Assembly (NCBI GenBank): GCA_016278265.1
Contig: JADQCE010000002.1
Location: 930,001 to 994,000 of the forward strand
Reading direction: 5' to 3'
Source of the DNA: Halothiobacillus sp.
Lineage (GTDB): Bacteria > Pseudomonadota > Gammaproteobacteria > Halothiobacillales > Halothiobacillaceae
DNA length: 64,000 nt
Shown here: in pieces, positions 17,251-27,317 of the stretch
How positions within the stretch are numbered: the stretch's first letter is position 1
How the letters are laid out: each line of letters starts with the position of its first letter
The notes under the pieces: model-generated
Database searches by the model: none
What the model saw: only the letters and a program-made list of their open reading frames with translations
What the model was told of the DNA's origin: nothing
Translations under genes and position numbers: made by a program

Positions 17251-19587
17251 ATGCCCGGAATGACCAAGCCCGCGATCTTTCGTCCACAGCTTGCCCTGTT
17301 GGAGCTGGCATTACTGGTTGTCGCGTTACTGCTGGGCGTCTATCTGCTCGCATTGCTCAGTTACCATCCTGACGACCCCGCGTTCAGCGTTACCGGTGCC
17401 GGTGAAGTCCGCAACGCTGCGGGATTGGTGGGTGCCTGGGTGTCAGACGGTGCGCGTTACTTGGTGGGTTTTGGTGCTTACATGTTGGTGCCGGCCCTAT
17501 TGCCACTGTTGTGGCGCACCTTCCGACGCGCGCGGCAGGGAAAATCCTGGGCGGACCTGCCGTTTGCCATTCAGTGGCTCGGTGTCTTGCTCCTGGTGCT
17601 CTGCGTGAGCGTCCTCTCGTCAATCAACCATGAACCGTTGTCGGCACCCACTGGCCTTTCTGCCGGTGGAGTGCTGGGCCTGGTGCTCGCTGAGGGCATG
17701 GTCCGATTGCTGGGCGCATTGGGCAGTACGCTGGTCCTGCTTGGACTGATGATGCTGGGTGTTTCCGCCACCACCGGGCTTTCCTGGTTCGCGCTGTTCG
17801 ATCTGATCGGTGCGACGTTGATGCGCATCATCAATGGCGTCCGGGCCTTCGCCGGTTGGGTTGTGGCTCGGCTGCCACTGTCTCGTCGGCCCGGTCCCGC
17901 ACCGATCCCGGAAATCGGGGCGAGTTATGAAGAGGTCGAGCAGCGTCGCAAGAAAACGCCGCCTGCTGAAAACAAGCCCAAGCCCAGAGCGAAGGCGGTG
18001 CCACCACCAAAGCCGGCACCCGCCGCGTCCGTTACCACGACTAAAAAGAAATCGAGCGCGCCGCCGCAACCAGAACTCGGCACGGCCAATGGCAAGCCCA
18101 TCCTGGAACTGCTGGATCGCCCCGTCCAGCAGAGCAGCGGCTTTGACAAGGACGACCTGCAGCACATGTCGGAGGTCATCGAGGCGCGCCTGTCGGAGTT
18201 TGGCGTTTCGGTCGAGGTGGTTGCCGCGCACCCCGGGCCGGTGATTACCCGGTTTGAGCTGCAACCGGCCCCGGGGGTAAAGGTCAGCCAGATCTCGAAT
18301 CTTGCCAAGGATCTGGCTCGAGCCCTGTCGATCATTTCGGTCCGCGTGGTCGAGGTGATTCCGGGCAAGTCGACGGTGGGGCTGGAAATCCCGAACACGG
18401 CACGTGAGATCATCGCGTTGCGGGAGCTGCTCGAGTCTCGCCGCTACCGGGAGGCGCGCTCACCCTTGACTGTGGCGTTGGGCAAGGACATCGGCGGTGA
18501 ACCGATCATGGCGGATCTGGGCCGCATGCCGCACCTGCTGGTAGCGGGGACCACCGGTTCGGGCAAGTCGGTGGGGGTCAACGCCATGATCCTGAGCCTG
18601 CTCTACAAGGCGACCGCCGAAGAAGTGCGCCTGATCCTGATTGATCCGAAGATGCTGGAATTGTCTGTCTACGAGGGCATCCCGCACCTGCTGGCCCCCG
18701 TGGTCACCGACATGAAGGAGGCGTCGAATGCCCTGCGTTGGGCGGTTGGCGAGATGGAGCGCCGTTATCGGCTGATGGCCAAGCTGGGCGTGCGAAACAT
18801 CGCGGGCGCCAATGACAAGATTCGCGAGGCGATAGCACGGGGCGAGCCGATCAAGGATCCATTCTACGACCACGCCCAGGCCTTCGATCCCGACTTGCCG
18901 CCACCTACGATCGAGCCAATGCCGTATCTCGTGATCGTGGTCGACGAGTTTGCCGACATGATGATGGTGGTTGGCAAAAAGGTGGAAGAATTGATCGCGC
19001 GCCTGGCCCAGAAGGCCCGTGCTGCTGGCATCCATCTCATCCTGGCCACGCAGCGGCCCTCGGTGGATGTGATTACCGGCCTGATCAAGGCCAACATCCC
19101 CACCCGCATCGCCTTCCAGGTTTCCTCCAAGGTGGATTCCCGCACCATTCTTGACCAGATGGGTGCCGAGCAGTTGCTCGGGCACGGTGACATGCTTTAC
19201 CTGCCGCCGGGCAGCGGCATGCCGATGCGGGTTCACGGCGCTTTCGTCGGGGACGAAGAGGTGCATCGCGTGGTCGAGGCGCTCAAGACCCTTGGCGAGC
19301 CGGAGTACGTTGACGAAGTGCTCTCCGAGAACACCGCTGCCAACGTCACCTTGCCGGGTGAAAAGCCCGTGCGGGCCGATGGCGAGGAGATCGACGAGTT
19401 GTATGACCAGGCGGTGGCCATTGTCACTGAGTCCCGCAAGGCCTCGATTTCCTACGTCCAACGTCGCCTCAAGATCGGCTACAACCGCTCGGCACGATTG
19501 GTCGAGCAGATGGAGGCTGATGGTGTCGTCGGTGCGCTGGGGTCCAATGGCAGCCGTGAAGTGATCGCTCCTCCGCCGCCGAAATAG
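17251..19587 (+). CDS. ftsK: DNA translocase FtsK
   Basis: 778 residues. About four N-terminal transmembrane segments (within 15-190) anchor it at the septum. A Pro/Lys-rich linker (about 215-275) is followed by the motor: Walker A GTTGSGKS, Walker [13 protein letters not shown], and a RecA-like core. The C-terminal gamma winged helix ([20 protein letters not shown]) reads KOPS sequences and activates XerCD. The linker is short compared with E. coli FtsK, as in many other bacteria. AAGGA lies upstream of the start. It is followed by lolA, a common neighbour. Confidence 0.97.
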   Translation: MPGMTKPAIFRPQLALLELALLVVALLLGVYLLALLSYHPDDPAFSVTGAGEVRNAAGLVGAWVSDGARYLVGFGAYMLVPALLPLLWRTFRRARQGKSWADLPFAIQWLGVLLLVLCVSVLSSINHEPLSAPTGLSAGGVLGLVLAEGMVRLLGALGSTLVLLGLMMLGVSATTGLSWFALFDLIGATLMRIINGVRAFAGWVVARLPLSRRPGPAPIPEIGASYEEVEQRRKKTPPAENKPKPRAKAVPPPKPAPAASVTTTKKKSSAPPQPELGTANGKPILELLDRPVQQSSGFDKDDLQHMSEVIEARLSEFGVSVEVVAAHPGPVITRFELQPAPGVKVSQISNLAKDLARALSIISVRVVEVIPGKSTVGLEIPNTAREIIALRELLESRRYREARSPLTVALGKDIGGEPIMADLGRMPHLLVAGTTGSGKSVGVNAMILSLLYKATAEEVRLILIDPKMLELSVYEGIPHLLAPVVTDMKEASNALRWAVGEMERRYRLMAKLGVRNIAGANDKIREAIARGEPIKDPFYDHAQAFDPDLPPPTIEPMPYLVIVVDEFADMMMVVGKKVEELIARLAQKARAAGIHLILATQRPSVDVITGLIKANIPTRIAFQVSSKVDSRTILDQMGAEQLLGHGDMLYLPPGSGMPMRVHGAFVGDEEVHRVVEALKTLGEPEYVDEVLSENTAANVTLPGEKPVRADGEEIDELYDQAVAIVTESRKASISYVQRRLKIGYNRSARLVEQMEADGVVGALGSNGSREVIAPPPPK

Positions 19588-19686
19588 CGCCCGACCTCAA
19601 CGGTTTCGAGCTGATTCGCATATTACGGGGCGGAACCTGCCTGTATGCCGGGCGTCGAACTGGCCCCACCCACGATCTGGTGATTC

Positions 19687-20355
19687 ATGAACAAACAAGC
19701 TTTCTACCTCGGTGGCATTTTGGCCTCGTTGGTCTTTCTGACCACTGTTCTGTTTTCGCCGGCGTTGGTTGCCGCGCCATCGGAAAATGTCGATGCGCTG
19801 GTCGAACGATTGGCGGACATCGAGACACTGTCAGCAGATTTCGTGCAGGAACGACGTGACGCCAAGGGCGAGATTCGCCGTAAATCGTCGGGGACGTTCG
19901 TACTCAAACGCCCGGGCCAGTTCTTCTGGCGGTACGACACCCCGTATGTTCAGGAACTGATTGCCAACGAAGGCACGCTTTGGGTCTACGAGCCCGACCT
20001 GCGACAGGCCAGCCGCTCACCCTTGTCGGCGACCGATGGCGCACCCATTGCGATTTTGACCGGCGAGCGGCCCGTAACCGAGCTGTTTCGGGTTCGCCAC
20101 CTCGAGAGCGAGGGAGGGTTGAACTGGTACGCGTTGCGTCCCCGCGACGAGCAGGGCGATTTCCGCGAGGTGCTGTTGGGCGTCGACCAGAAGGGCATTC
20201 GTGAGATGCGCTTTATCGATCAGCTCGATCAAACCACCCGGGTTTTGTTCGAATCGCGCCGTTTTAACCAGCCGGTGGAAGAATCGACCTTTCGTTTCGA
20301 GGCCCCCGAGGGAGTCGACGTGGTCGAGGCGCGCGAACCACCGGCGATCCAGTGA
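19687..20355 (+). CDS. lolA: Outer-membrane lipoprotein carrier LolA
   Basis: 222 residues. A signal peptide (about 1-30, ending LVAA) exports it to the periplasm. The LolA pattern follows: VERLADIETLSADFVQERRD, then KSSGTFVLKRPGQFFWRYDTPYVQELIANEGTLWVYEPDLRQ. LolA takes lipoproteins from LolCDE and passes them to LolB. It sits 99 bp after ftsK and 54 bp before rarA, the usual ftsK-lolA-rarA order. Confidence 0.95.
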   Translation: MNKQAFYLGGILASLVFLTTVLFSPALVAAPSENVDALVERLADIETLSADFVQERRDAKGEIRRKSSGTFVLKRPGQFFWRYDTPYVQELIANEGTLWVYEPDLRQASRSPLSATDGAPIAILTGERPVTELFRVRHLESEGGLNWYALRPRDEQGDFREVLLGVDQKGIREMRFIDQLDQTTRVLFESRRFNQPVEESTFRFEAPEGVDVVEAREPPAIQ

Positions 20356-20409
20356 GGTAGGTGTGATCGTCGACCTGATTCTCAATCACAGGTTCGAAGG
20401 ACGGGCGAG

Positions 20410-21822
20410 TTGATCTCGCAAGATGACCTGTTCGGCATCGATGAGCCGAAGCCTCCAGTGGGGCCGACCTCGGTCTATCGGCCGCTGGCCGACCGTCTGC
20501 GTCCCAGCCACGTCGATGAATTTGCCGGGCAAGTGCGCGTGGTGGGTGAATCGGCTCCATTGCGGGTGGCCATGGAAAAGCGCCAGGCGCATTCCTGCCT
20601 GCTTTGGGGGCCGCCCGGGGTAGGCAAGACCACCTTGGCTGGCCTTTACGCCGAGCGCCTGCAGGCGGAAATCGTCTACATGTCGGCCGTCGAGGCGGGG
20701 GTGCGTGAACTGCGCGCCGTCATAACGGCGGCCCGCGAACGCCGTCAGTCGTCCGGCCGTCTCACCGTCCTGTTTCTCGACGAAATCCACCGGTTCAACA
20801 AGACCCAGCAGGACCAATTGCTTCCGTCAGTGGAGCGGGGTGTGCTGGTCCTGGTCGGTGCGACCACCGAGAATCCCTCGTTCTCGCTGAACAATGCCTT
20901 GCTCTCGCGCCTGCGGGTCTACCGCCTGCAGCCGTTGGACGATGCGGCGATGCATGCCTTGCTCGACCGAGCGCTGACGCACCCTGAGGGCGTTCGGGAA
21001 ACGACCGGCGGGCTACCGTTGGTGATGGATCACGCCATCGCCGTTCGGTTGGTGGCCGCCGCCGACGGTGACGCGCGGCGGCTGCTTACCCTGCTGGAAC
21101 TCGCCGCGCAGTTGGCCGGTGATAATGCCGACGGAACGGCTCGCGAGGTCGGCGAGGAGACGCTCGAGGCGCTCTTGAGCCAGTCGCCCCGGCGTTTCGA
21201 CCAGGGCGGGGACGAGTTCTACGACCAGATATCGGCCATGCACAAGGCGATCCGCGGCTCGAACCCGGATGCCGGGGCGTACTGGCTGTTGCGCATGCTC
21301 GATGGCGGGGCCGACCCGTCGTACCTGGCCCGTCGACTGGTGCGTATTGCCTCCGAGGACATCGGCAATGCCGACCCGCGGGCGCTGACCATGGCGCTGG
21401 ATGCCTGGACGGCCTTTGATCGTCTCGGTGTGCCGGAAGGGGAACTCATGCTGACCCAGGCGGCGATGTATCTGGCCGTCGCCCCCAAGAGCAACGCGGT
21501 GTACACCGCGCACAAGGCGATACTGGCCACGGTCAAGCAACGTGGCACCGACCCCGTGCCGATGCACCTGCGCAATGCACCAACGGCCCTCATGGAACGC
21601 GAGGGTTGGGGCAAGGGTTATCGTTATGCCCACGATGAGCCGGAAGCCTACGCCGCGCGTGAAAGCTACCTGCCCGATGGCCTGATTGGCGAGCGGTTCT
21701 ACGCACCGGTGGAACGCGGCCTGGAACGCAGTATCGCCGAGCGCATGCGATATTGGCACGAGCTCGACGATCAGGCCACCGAGAAGCGGGCTTCGGGGTC
21801 ATCCGACTCCCCATCCGGGTAG
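20410..21822 (+). CDS. rarA: Replication-associated recombination protein A (RarA/MgsA)
   Basis: 470 residues from a TTG start with GAAGGA about 9-14 nt upstream; no in-frame ATG lies near. AAA+ motifs are Walker A GPPGVGKT, Walker B FLDEIHRF and sensor GATTENPSFSLNNALLSR. The C-terminal half carries the RarA tetramerisation domain (DEFYDQISAMHKAIRGSNPDAGAYW). The N terminus SQDDLFG fits the beta-clamp-binding consensus. RarA acts at stalled forks. It converges on ogt. Confidence 0.95.
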   Translation: MISQDDLFGIDEPKPPVGPTSVYRPLADRLRPSHVDEFAGQVRVVGESAPLRVAMEKRQAHSCLLWGPPGVGKTTLAGLYAERLQAEIVYMSAVEAGVRELRAVITAARERRQSSGRLTVLFLDEIHRFNKTQQDQLLPSVERGVLVLVGATTENPSFSLNNALLSRLRVYRLQPLDDAAMHALLDRALTHPEGVRETTGGLPLVMDHAIAVRLVAAADGDARRLLTLLELAAQLAGDNADGTAREVGEETLEALLSQSPRRFDQGGDEFYDQISAMHKAIRGSNPDAGAYWLLRMLDGGADPSYLARRLVRIASEDIGNADPRALTMALDAWTAFDRLGVPEGELMLTQAAMYLAVAPKSNAVYTAHKAILATVKQRGTDPVPMHLRNAPTALMEREGWGKGYRYAHDEPEAYAARESYLPDGLIGERFYAPVERGLERSIAERMRYWHELDDQATEKRASGSSDSPSG

Positions 21823-21841
21823 ATGGCCATGGACCGCAACC

Positions 21842-22360
21842 TCAGCGGTAGGTAATCCCCTCGATCCCCAGCAGTCGTGACTTGATGCGCGTGCCTTGCG
21901 CGTAGCCACCCAAGCCGTGATTTGCCGCGAGCACCCGGTGACACGGAATCAGTGGCGCCCAGGGATTGGCGCCCACTGCCTGCCCGACGGCCCGTGCTGC
22001 ACCCGGCCGGCCCACCCGTTGGGCCAACTCGCCATAGCCCACCGACTCCCCCCACGGCACACGGCACAACGCCGACCAGACGGACCGCTGAAAGGCGGTT
22101 CCCACCTTGGGAAAGCCCGCGTGGGTGGTCCAGTCGAATCGGTTGTCGATCCGCCCGTGCCAGTCGGTCAGCGCCTGCTCGACGTCGGCGTATCTGTTTG
22201 GCAGGGCGTGACGAGTAGGGTGGTCGCCGACCGGGGCTTCTTCCACCTGGATGAGCGCGAGTACCCCGTCAGCGAAGGCGAGCCGAACCCAAAGGTTGCC
22301 ATTGTCCGATTCATCCTGATGACCGAGGGAAAACAGTGTTTCGTAGCTGGTGGCATTCAT
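21842..22360 (-). CDS. ogt: Methylated-DNA--[protein]-cysteine S-methyltransferase
   Basis: 172 residues. The C-terminal domain contains TAFQRSVWSALCRVPWGES, the helix-turn-helix YGELAQRVGRPGAARAVGQA and the acceptor motif PCHRV with Cys140. It repairs O6-alkylguanine and O4-alkylthymine by irreversible self-alkylation. There is no AraC-type Ada domain, so it is an Ogt-like enzyme rather than Ada. It lies 16 bp upstream of the stop of the RND permease gene, which is transcribed from the same strand. Confidence 0.94.
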   Translation of the reverse strand: MNATSYETLFSLGHQDESDNGNLWVRLAFADGVLALIQVEEAPVGDHPTRHALPNRYADVEQALTDWHGRIDNRFDWTTHAGFPKVGTAFQRSVWSALCRVPWGESVGYGELAQRVGRPGAARAVGQAVGANPWAPLIPCHRVLAANHGLGGYAQGTRIKSRLLGIEGITYR

Positions 22361-22376
22361 CGCGCGTCAGGGCCCG

Positions 22377-25300
22377 TCAGACCGATGCCTTCTTGCGGCG
22401 AAAGAGCTTTTCACTGCTCGTCTGCAGCAGTTCGAAGAACATCGGGATGAACAGGATGGCCACGTAGGTCGCCAGGATCATCCCGCCCACGATCGGCGTG
22501 CCGAGCGAATTGCGCGCCGCCTCGCCGGCACCGGTTGCCAACGCCAGCGGCAGCACGCCCAGGATGAAGGCCATCGAGGTCATGATCACTGGCCGGAAGC
22601 GGATGCGTGCGGCCTTGAGAGCAGCATCCTTGATCGACAGGCCATCCTCGCTGTGCATCTTGGAGGCGAACTCGACCACCAGGATGGCGTTCTTCGCGGA
22701 CATCGCGATCAACACCAGCATGCCGACCTGGAAGTAGATGTCGATGCTCAGATCGCGCATCCAGATCGCGATCAGTGCGCCGAGCACGGCGAACGGCACG
22801 GCGGTGATCACGGCGAAGGGCAGGGACCAGCGCTCGTACTGCGCGGCGAGGATCAGGAAAACCATGAGCACGCCCAGCAGGAAGGCGATCGCGCCGGCCG
22901 AGCCGCTGGAGAGTTCCTGGAAGGCCGAGCCGACCCAGCCCAGCGTGTAATCGCCCCCGCCGAGCGCTTGGTCGATCACCTCCTGCATGGCGGTGAGAGC
23001 CTGGCCCGAGGAGTATCCCTCGGCCGCGCTACCCATGATCTTGGCCGCCGGGAAGATATTGAAACGGTCGATCACGTCCGCCCCGGTCGTTCGGGTCAGG
23101 GTGACCACCGAGCTGATCGGTACCAACTGCTGATCGCCGCTGCGCACGAAGACGTTCTCCAGGTCCTGTGGATCGGCGCGGAACTTCGCGTCCGCGGCCA
23201 TATTGACCTGGAAATTGCGCCCGAACAGCGTGAAGTCGTTGATGTAGCGGGTGCCGAAGGTGCCCTGCATGGTGCGGAACACGGCGGCAACCGGTACGTC
23301 CAGCGCATAGGCCTGTTCGCGGTCTACGTCCATGCGGAATTGCGGCGTGTTGTCGACGAAGGTGGTGCGGACCCCGGCCAACTCCGGTCGCTTGTTGGCC
23401 GCGGCGACTAGGGCATTGGCGGCCTCGGCGAGTGCCTTGACGTCGGCCGAGCCGCGCTGCTGGAGATAGGCCTCGAAACCACCGGTGGTCGACATGCCAC
23501 GGATGGGCGGTGGCGTGAACGCCATGATGAAACCTTCCTCGATCTGGGTTCCCGCCCCCATGGCCTTCTTGACCGTCGCCTGGACGCTCTGGTCCTCCGC
23601 GGGGCGTTCCGACCAATCGTTGAGTCGCGTGAAGGCCACGCCCTTGTAGGAGCGCTGGGTGCCTGCCAACAGATCGAAGCCGGCAAAAGCGACCTGCATC
23701 TGCACGTCCGGGTTCTCACGGATCATCGCCGAGTACTCGTCCCGCACTTCACCCGTGCGCGAGACGCTCGCCGCTGGATCGAGGTTCAAGGTCGAAATGA
23801 AGTAGCCCGGATCCTCTTCGGGGACGAGACCGGTCGGCGTGCTGCGGAACATCACCACGGCGGCGATCACGACGCCGGCGAAGATTAGCAGGCCTATGGG
23901 CCAGGCCACCAGGAAGAAGTGCACCAGCTTCATGTAGCCATTGCGGAAGGCATCGAAGCCACGGTTGAAGATCCGGAAGGGCAGGACCGGCTCTTTCTCC
24001 TGGTGGTTCTTCAGGAGCAGGGCGGTCATCGCCGGGGTGAGGGTCAGGGCCACTACCCCGGAGAGCACCACGGAGATCGACAGGGCCACGGCAAACTGGC
24101 GATACATCTCGCCGGCCAGCCCCGGGATGAAGGCCACCGGCACGAATACCGCGAGCAGGACCAGGGTGGTGGCGACGATCGGGCCCGTGACCTGCTCCAT
24201 GGCCTTGATCGACGCCTCGCGCGCCTTGAGGCCTTCCTCGCGCATCAGGCGCTCGACGTTCTCGATCACGATGATCGCGTCATCGACCACGATGCCGATT
24301 GCCAACACGAAGCCGAACAGCGTCAGCAGGTTGATTGACATGCCTGTCAGGAACAACCCCGCCAGGGCGCCGATCAGGGCGACTGGGATCGCGATCAGCG
24401 GCACGATGGTCGCGCGTGGTTTCTGCAGGAAGATGAAGATCACCAGCGTGACCAGGATGAGCGCCTCGACGAATACCTTGAGTACCTCCTTGATCGAGAT
24501 GCGCACGAAGTCGGTGGTATCCAGCGGGATCTTGTAGTCCATGTCGCCCGGGAATCGCTCGGAGAGTTCCGCCATCCGTTCGCGCACTTCGGCCACCGTT
24601 TCCAGCGCATTCGCGCCGGGCGCGAGATAGATGCCCATCGGGACGGTGGGCGCGCCGTTGTAGGTTGCGTTGAAGCCGTAACGTTGCGATCCGAGCTCCA
24701 CCTCGGCGACATCGCTCAGGCGTAGCGTCCCGCCATCCTCGGACGAGGCGAGGATGATGTTCTGGAATTGCTCGACGTCGGAAAACCGACCCTGGGAGGT
24801 AATGGTGTAGGTGAACGCCTCGCCTTCCTTGTTGGGTGAATCGTTGAACTTGCCGGCGGCGAACTGGGCGTTCTGTTCGCGGATCGCCTCGGCGATGTCG
24901 TCCTGGGTGAGATTGAAGTGCGCCAGTTTCGCCGGGTCGAACCAGACGCGGATCGAATAGTCCTGCGCGCCGAACAGGCGGGCATCGCCGATGCCGGGCA
25001 CCCGCTTGAGCGAGTCGAGGATATTGATCAGGCCGTAGTTGCTGAGGAACTTGGTGTCGAACTGCTCGTTCTCGGAGATCAGCGTGATCACCATCAGCAG
25101 CGCGCTGCTTTTCTTGTTGACCACCACGCCCTGATTACGCACTTCCTGCGGCAGCTGCGGCAGGGCGCGCTGGACGCGGTTGTTGACGTCGATGGTTGCC
25201 TGATCGGGGTCGGTGCCGGTGGCGAAGGTCACCGAGAGGTTCATGGTGCCCGCATCCGAACTGCCCGACGTCATGTAGAGCATGTCGTCGACGCCGTTGA

Positions 25301-25508
25301 TGGCCTGCTCCAACGGGGCGGCGACGGACTCGGCGAGGGTGCCCGCATCGGCCCCGGCGTAGGTGGCGCTCACCTCGACCTCGGGTGGCACGATCTCCGG
25401 GTACTGCTCGATAGGCAGCCCGGTGAATGCTGCTCCACCGGCGATCATGATCACGATCGCCAGCACGGTGGAGAAGATCGGGCGGTCAATGAAGAACTTG
25501 GAAAACAT
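22377..25508 (-). CDS. RND multidrug efflux permease (HAE1 family)
   Basis: 1043 residues from the ATG at 25508 (GGAG upstream), beginning MFSKFFIDRPIFSTVLAIVI as in AcrB/MexB-type pumps. Twelve transmembrane helices and two large periplasmic loops are visible. The proton-relay Asp pair is in GIVVDDAIIVIENVERL. The trimer takes drugs from the periplasm and inner-membrane leaflet and passes them to a TolC-like channel. It is encoded 70 bp downstream of its adaptor; no outer-membrane factor or TetR repressor adjoins. Substrate range cannot be read from the sequence. Confidence 0.95.
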   Translation of the reverse strand: MFSKFFIDRPIFSTVLAIVIMIAGGAAFTGLPIEQYPEIVPPEVEVSATYAGADAGTLAESVAAPLEQAINGVDDMLYMTSGSSDAGTMNLSVTFATGTDPDQATIDVNNRVQRALPQLPQEVRNQGVVVNKKSSALLMVITLISENEQFDTKFLSNYGLINILDSLKRVPGIGDARLFGAQDYSIRVWFDPAKLAHFNLTQDDIAEAIREQNAQFAAGKFNDSPNKEGEAFTYTITSQGRFSDVEQFQNIILASSEDGGTLRLSDVAEVELGSQRYGFNATYNGAPTVPMGIYLAPGANALETVAEVRERMAELSERFPGDMDYKIPLDTTDFVRISIKEVLKVFVEALILVTLVIFIFLQKPRATIVPLIAIPVALIGALAGLFLTGMSINLLTLFGFVLAIGIVVDDAIIVIENVERLMREEGLKAREASIKAMEQVTGPIVATTLVLLAVFVPVAFIPGLAGEMYRQFAVALSISVVLSGVVALTLTPAMTALLLKNHQEKEPVLPFRIFNRGFDAFRNGYMKLVHFFLVAWPIGLLIFAGVVIAAVVMFRSTPTGLVPEEDPGYFISTLNLDPAASVSRTGEVRDEYSAMIRENPDVQMQVAFAGFDLLAGTQRSYKGVAFTRLNDWSERPAEDQSVQATVKKAMGAGTQIEEGFIMAFTPPPIRGMSTTGGFEAYLQQRGSADVKALAEAANALVAAANKRPELAGVRTTFVDNTPQFRMDVDREQAYALDVPVAAVFRTMQGTFGTRYINDFTLFGRNFQVNMAADAKFRADPQDLENVFVRSGDQQLVPISSVVTLTRTTGADVIDRFNIFPAAKIMGSAAEGYSSGQALTAMQEVIDQALGGGDYTLGWVGSAFQELSSGSAGAIAFLLGVLMVFLILAAQYERWSLPFAVITAVPFAVLGALIAIWMRDLSIDIYFQVGMLVLIAMSAKNAILVVEFASKMHSEDGLSIKDAALKAARIRFRPVIMTSMAFILGVLPLALATGAGEAARNSLGTPIVGGMILATYVAILFIPMFFELLQTSSEKLFRRKKASV

Positions 25509-25578
25509 CGGTGATCTCCGGTGCCCTCGTCGGGAGGGCGTCACGGGCGGGTAGGTTTCGACGGGGAGCGGGAGACGA

Positions 25579-26733
25579 TCAGTCGCCGTTGTTCTCACTC
25601 GGGTCTTGCGGGTCGACCGGCGCGCCCGGGCGCACCTTGAGCAGTCCGTCGATCACCAAACGGTCGCCCGGCTCGAGGCCCGACAGAATGATACGTCCCT
25701 GGTCGCTCACCGGACCGAGCTCCACGCGACGCTGGGCGGCCTTGTTCTCCTCGTCGATGACGTAGACCACCGTGCTGTTGGGCTCCGCGCCGGTGCCGAT
25801 GGCGGTTTCCGGGATAATCACCGCGTCCTGAACCTCGTCCACCTTCAGCCGGACCCGGACGTAGCGGTTCGGGCGCAGGACATCTCCGGGGTTATCGAAC
25901 ACGCCGCGCAACTCGATCGAATTGGTCCCGCGCTCGATGCTCGCCGAGCGATAGTCGAGATTGCCGGTGATCACCTCACCGTCTGGGCCGGTAATGCCGA
26001 CAATCTCGGCGGGCGTGGTTCGCTCAGGGGTCGGATTGAGGGCGGCCGTATCGGCAAACGCATCGTCTACCGGATAGGAGAGGGTCACCTGGATTGGATC
26101 GATCTCCTCGATGCTGACCAGACGATCGCCGACGCTGATCAGGTTGCCGGCATCGACGGCGCGACGACTGGTGATGCCCGGGATGGGCGCCGATACCGAC
26201 GTGTAGTCCAAGTCAATCTGTGCGGATTCGAGTTGCGCCTCGGCCACCTGGACGGCGGCCTGGGCGGTTTCGAGCGACGAACGCGCGTCATCCCGCTGCT
26301 TCTCGCTGGCCACGCCACGATCGAACAGCGAATTGATCCGGCGCCAGTCGCGCTGCGCAGCGGCCAGTGTCGCCTTTACCGAGGTGAGGTCGGCTTCGGC
26401 TTCGTTTACTGCGGCGCGGAAGGGGCGGTCGTCGATATGGAACAGGGCATCCCCTGCCTCCACCCGTGCGCCTTCGACGTAATCGCGAGACTCGAGGATG
26501 CCAGCGACCTGGGCGCGTACCTCGACATAGCGATTGGCCACGGTTTGACCGGTGTACTCCTTGAAAACCGCGGCACTGCTCGGCTCGATCTGGATGACCG
26601 GTACTTTGGGGGGTGGCTGACCGCCCTGTTGTGCCGAGGCGGGCATGCTGGTTGCCAGCAGCAGTGCGGCCGGAGCAAATGCCGCAACTAGTCGACGAGT
26701 AGTGAGTGCGGGGAGGGCGCAGATCGAGGACAT
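25579..26733 (-). CDS. RND efflux periplasmic adaptor (membrane fusion protein)
   Basis: 384 residues. A signal peptide (about 1-34, ending ASAQ) lacks a lipobox Cys, so it is probably not lipidated. Two lipoyl half-motifs flank an alpha-helical hairpin (about 100-165); beta-barrel and membrane-proximal domains follow (DPIQVTLSYP, RPNRYVRVRLKV). It bridges the permease and the outer-membrane channel. It is the first gene of the pump operon; an 18-bp perfect palindrome lies 20 bp upstream of its start. Confidence 0.94.
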   Translation of the reverse strand: MSSICALPALTTRRLVAAFAPAALLLATSMPASAQQGGQPPPKVPVIQIEPSSAAVFKEYTGQTVANRYVEVRAQVAGILESRDYVEGARVEAGDALFHIDDRPFRAAVNEAEADLTSVKATLAAAQRDWRRINSLFDRGVASEKQRDDARSSLETAQAAVQVAEAQLESAQIDLDYTSVSAPIPGITSRRAVDAGNLISVGDRLVSIEEIDPIQVTLSYPVDDAFADTAALNPTPERTTPAEIVGITGPDGEVITGNLDYRSASIERGTNSIELRGVFDNPGDVLRPNRYVRVRLKVDEVQDAVIIPETAIGTGAEPNSTVVYVIDEENKAAQRRVELGPVSDQGRIILSGLEPGDRLVIDGLLKVRPGAPVDPQDPSENNGD

Positions 26734-26752
26734 GGATGTTGTACCGTGTCGG

Positions 26753-26770
26753 TGGCAGGTCTACCTGCCA
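26753..26770. promoter_or_regulatory. 18-bp palindrome upstream of the RND operon, candidate operator
   Basis: TGGCAGGT-CT-ACCTGCCA is a perfect 8-bp inverted repeat with a 2-bp spacer, placed 20-37 bp before the adaptor start codon, where a repressor dimer could act. It could instead form a 5'-UTR hairpin. No regulator gene adjoins, so the binding protein is unknown. Confidence 0.5.
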
Positions 26771-26949
26771 TTTGGGGAGAAGCACGTCATTCCGGCGGGC
26801 ACCCGAAAGAGCATTCGCGGATAAAAGATAGTGTACTAATGAATTCGTTCGCCAGCAATCTGAGGAACGCCTGCGGTGCGGGGATGTCGCGCCGGGGAGC
26901 CCTGAACTTAGGCTAAGCTGAGTGGGAATTCACGTACGGAGGCTCGATC

Positions 26950-27294
26950 GTGAGCGAGACCATATTCAGCAAGATCATCAATCGCGAGATTCCGGCAGAT
27001 ATCGTCTTCGAAAATGACCGGATACTGGCGTTTCGCGACATCAATCCGCAGGCGCCGGTGCATCTGCTGATCATTCCGAAAAAGCCCATTCCGACGGTCA
27101 ACGACATCGCGCCCGAGGATGCGCCGCTGGTGGGGGAGCTGTTTGTTGTCGCCGGGGAACTGGCCGCACAGGAAGGGATCGACGAGTCGGGCTACCGCAC
27201 GGTATTCAACTGCAACCGCGATGGGGGGCAGGACGTCTACCACCTGCACCTGCACCTGCTAGGCGGGCGCGCGATGCAGTGGCCCCCGGGCTGA
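26950..27294 (+). CDS. hinT: Histidine-triad nucleotide-binding protein HinT
   Basis: 114 residues from a GTG start with GGAGG upstream. The HIT motif HLHLHLL lies near the C terminus and the N terminus SETIFSKIINREIPADIVFEND is typical. It hydrolyses purine nucleoside phosphoramidates. It diverges from the RND operon and converges on rsgA with a 23-bp gap. The 26771-26949 segment upstream holds its promoter region; I see no further structure there. Confidence 0.95.
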   Translation: MSETIFSKIINREIPADIVFENDRILAFRDINPQAPVHLLIIPKKPIPTVNDIAPEDAPLVGELFVVAGELAAQEGIDESGYRTVFNCNRDGGQDVYHLHLHLLGGRAMQWPPG

Positions 27295-27317
27295 GCCGAG
27301 GCTGATCCGGGCTGGAT

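Noticed and set aside
22350-23411. A 353-codon open frame opposite the RND permease
   Set aside because: The permease reading is supported along its full length; the antisense translation is low complexity.
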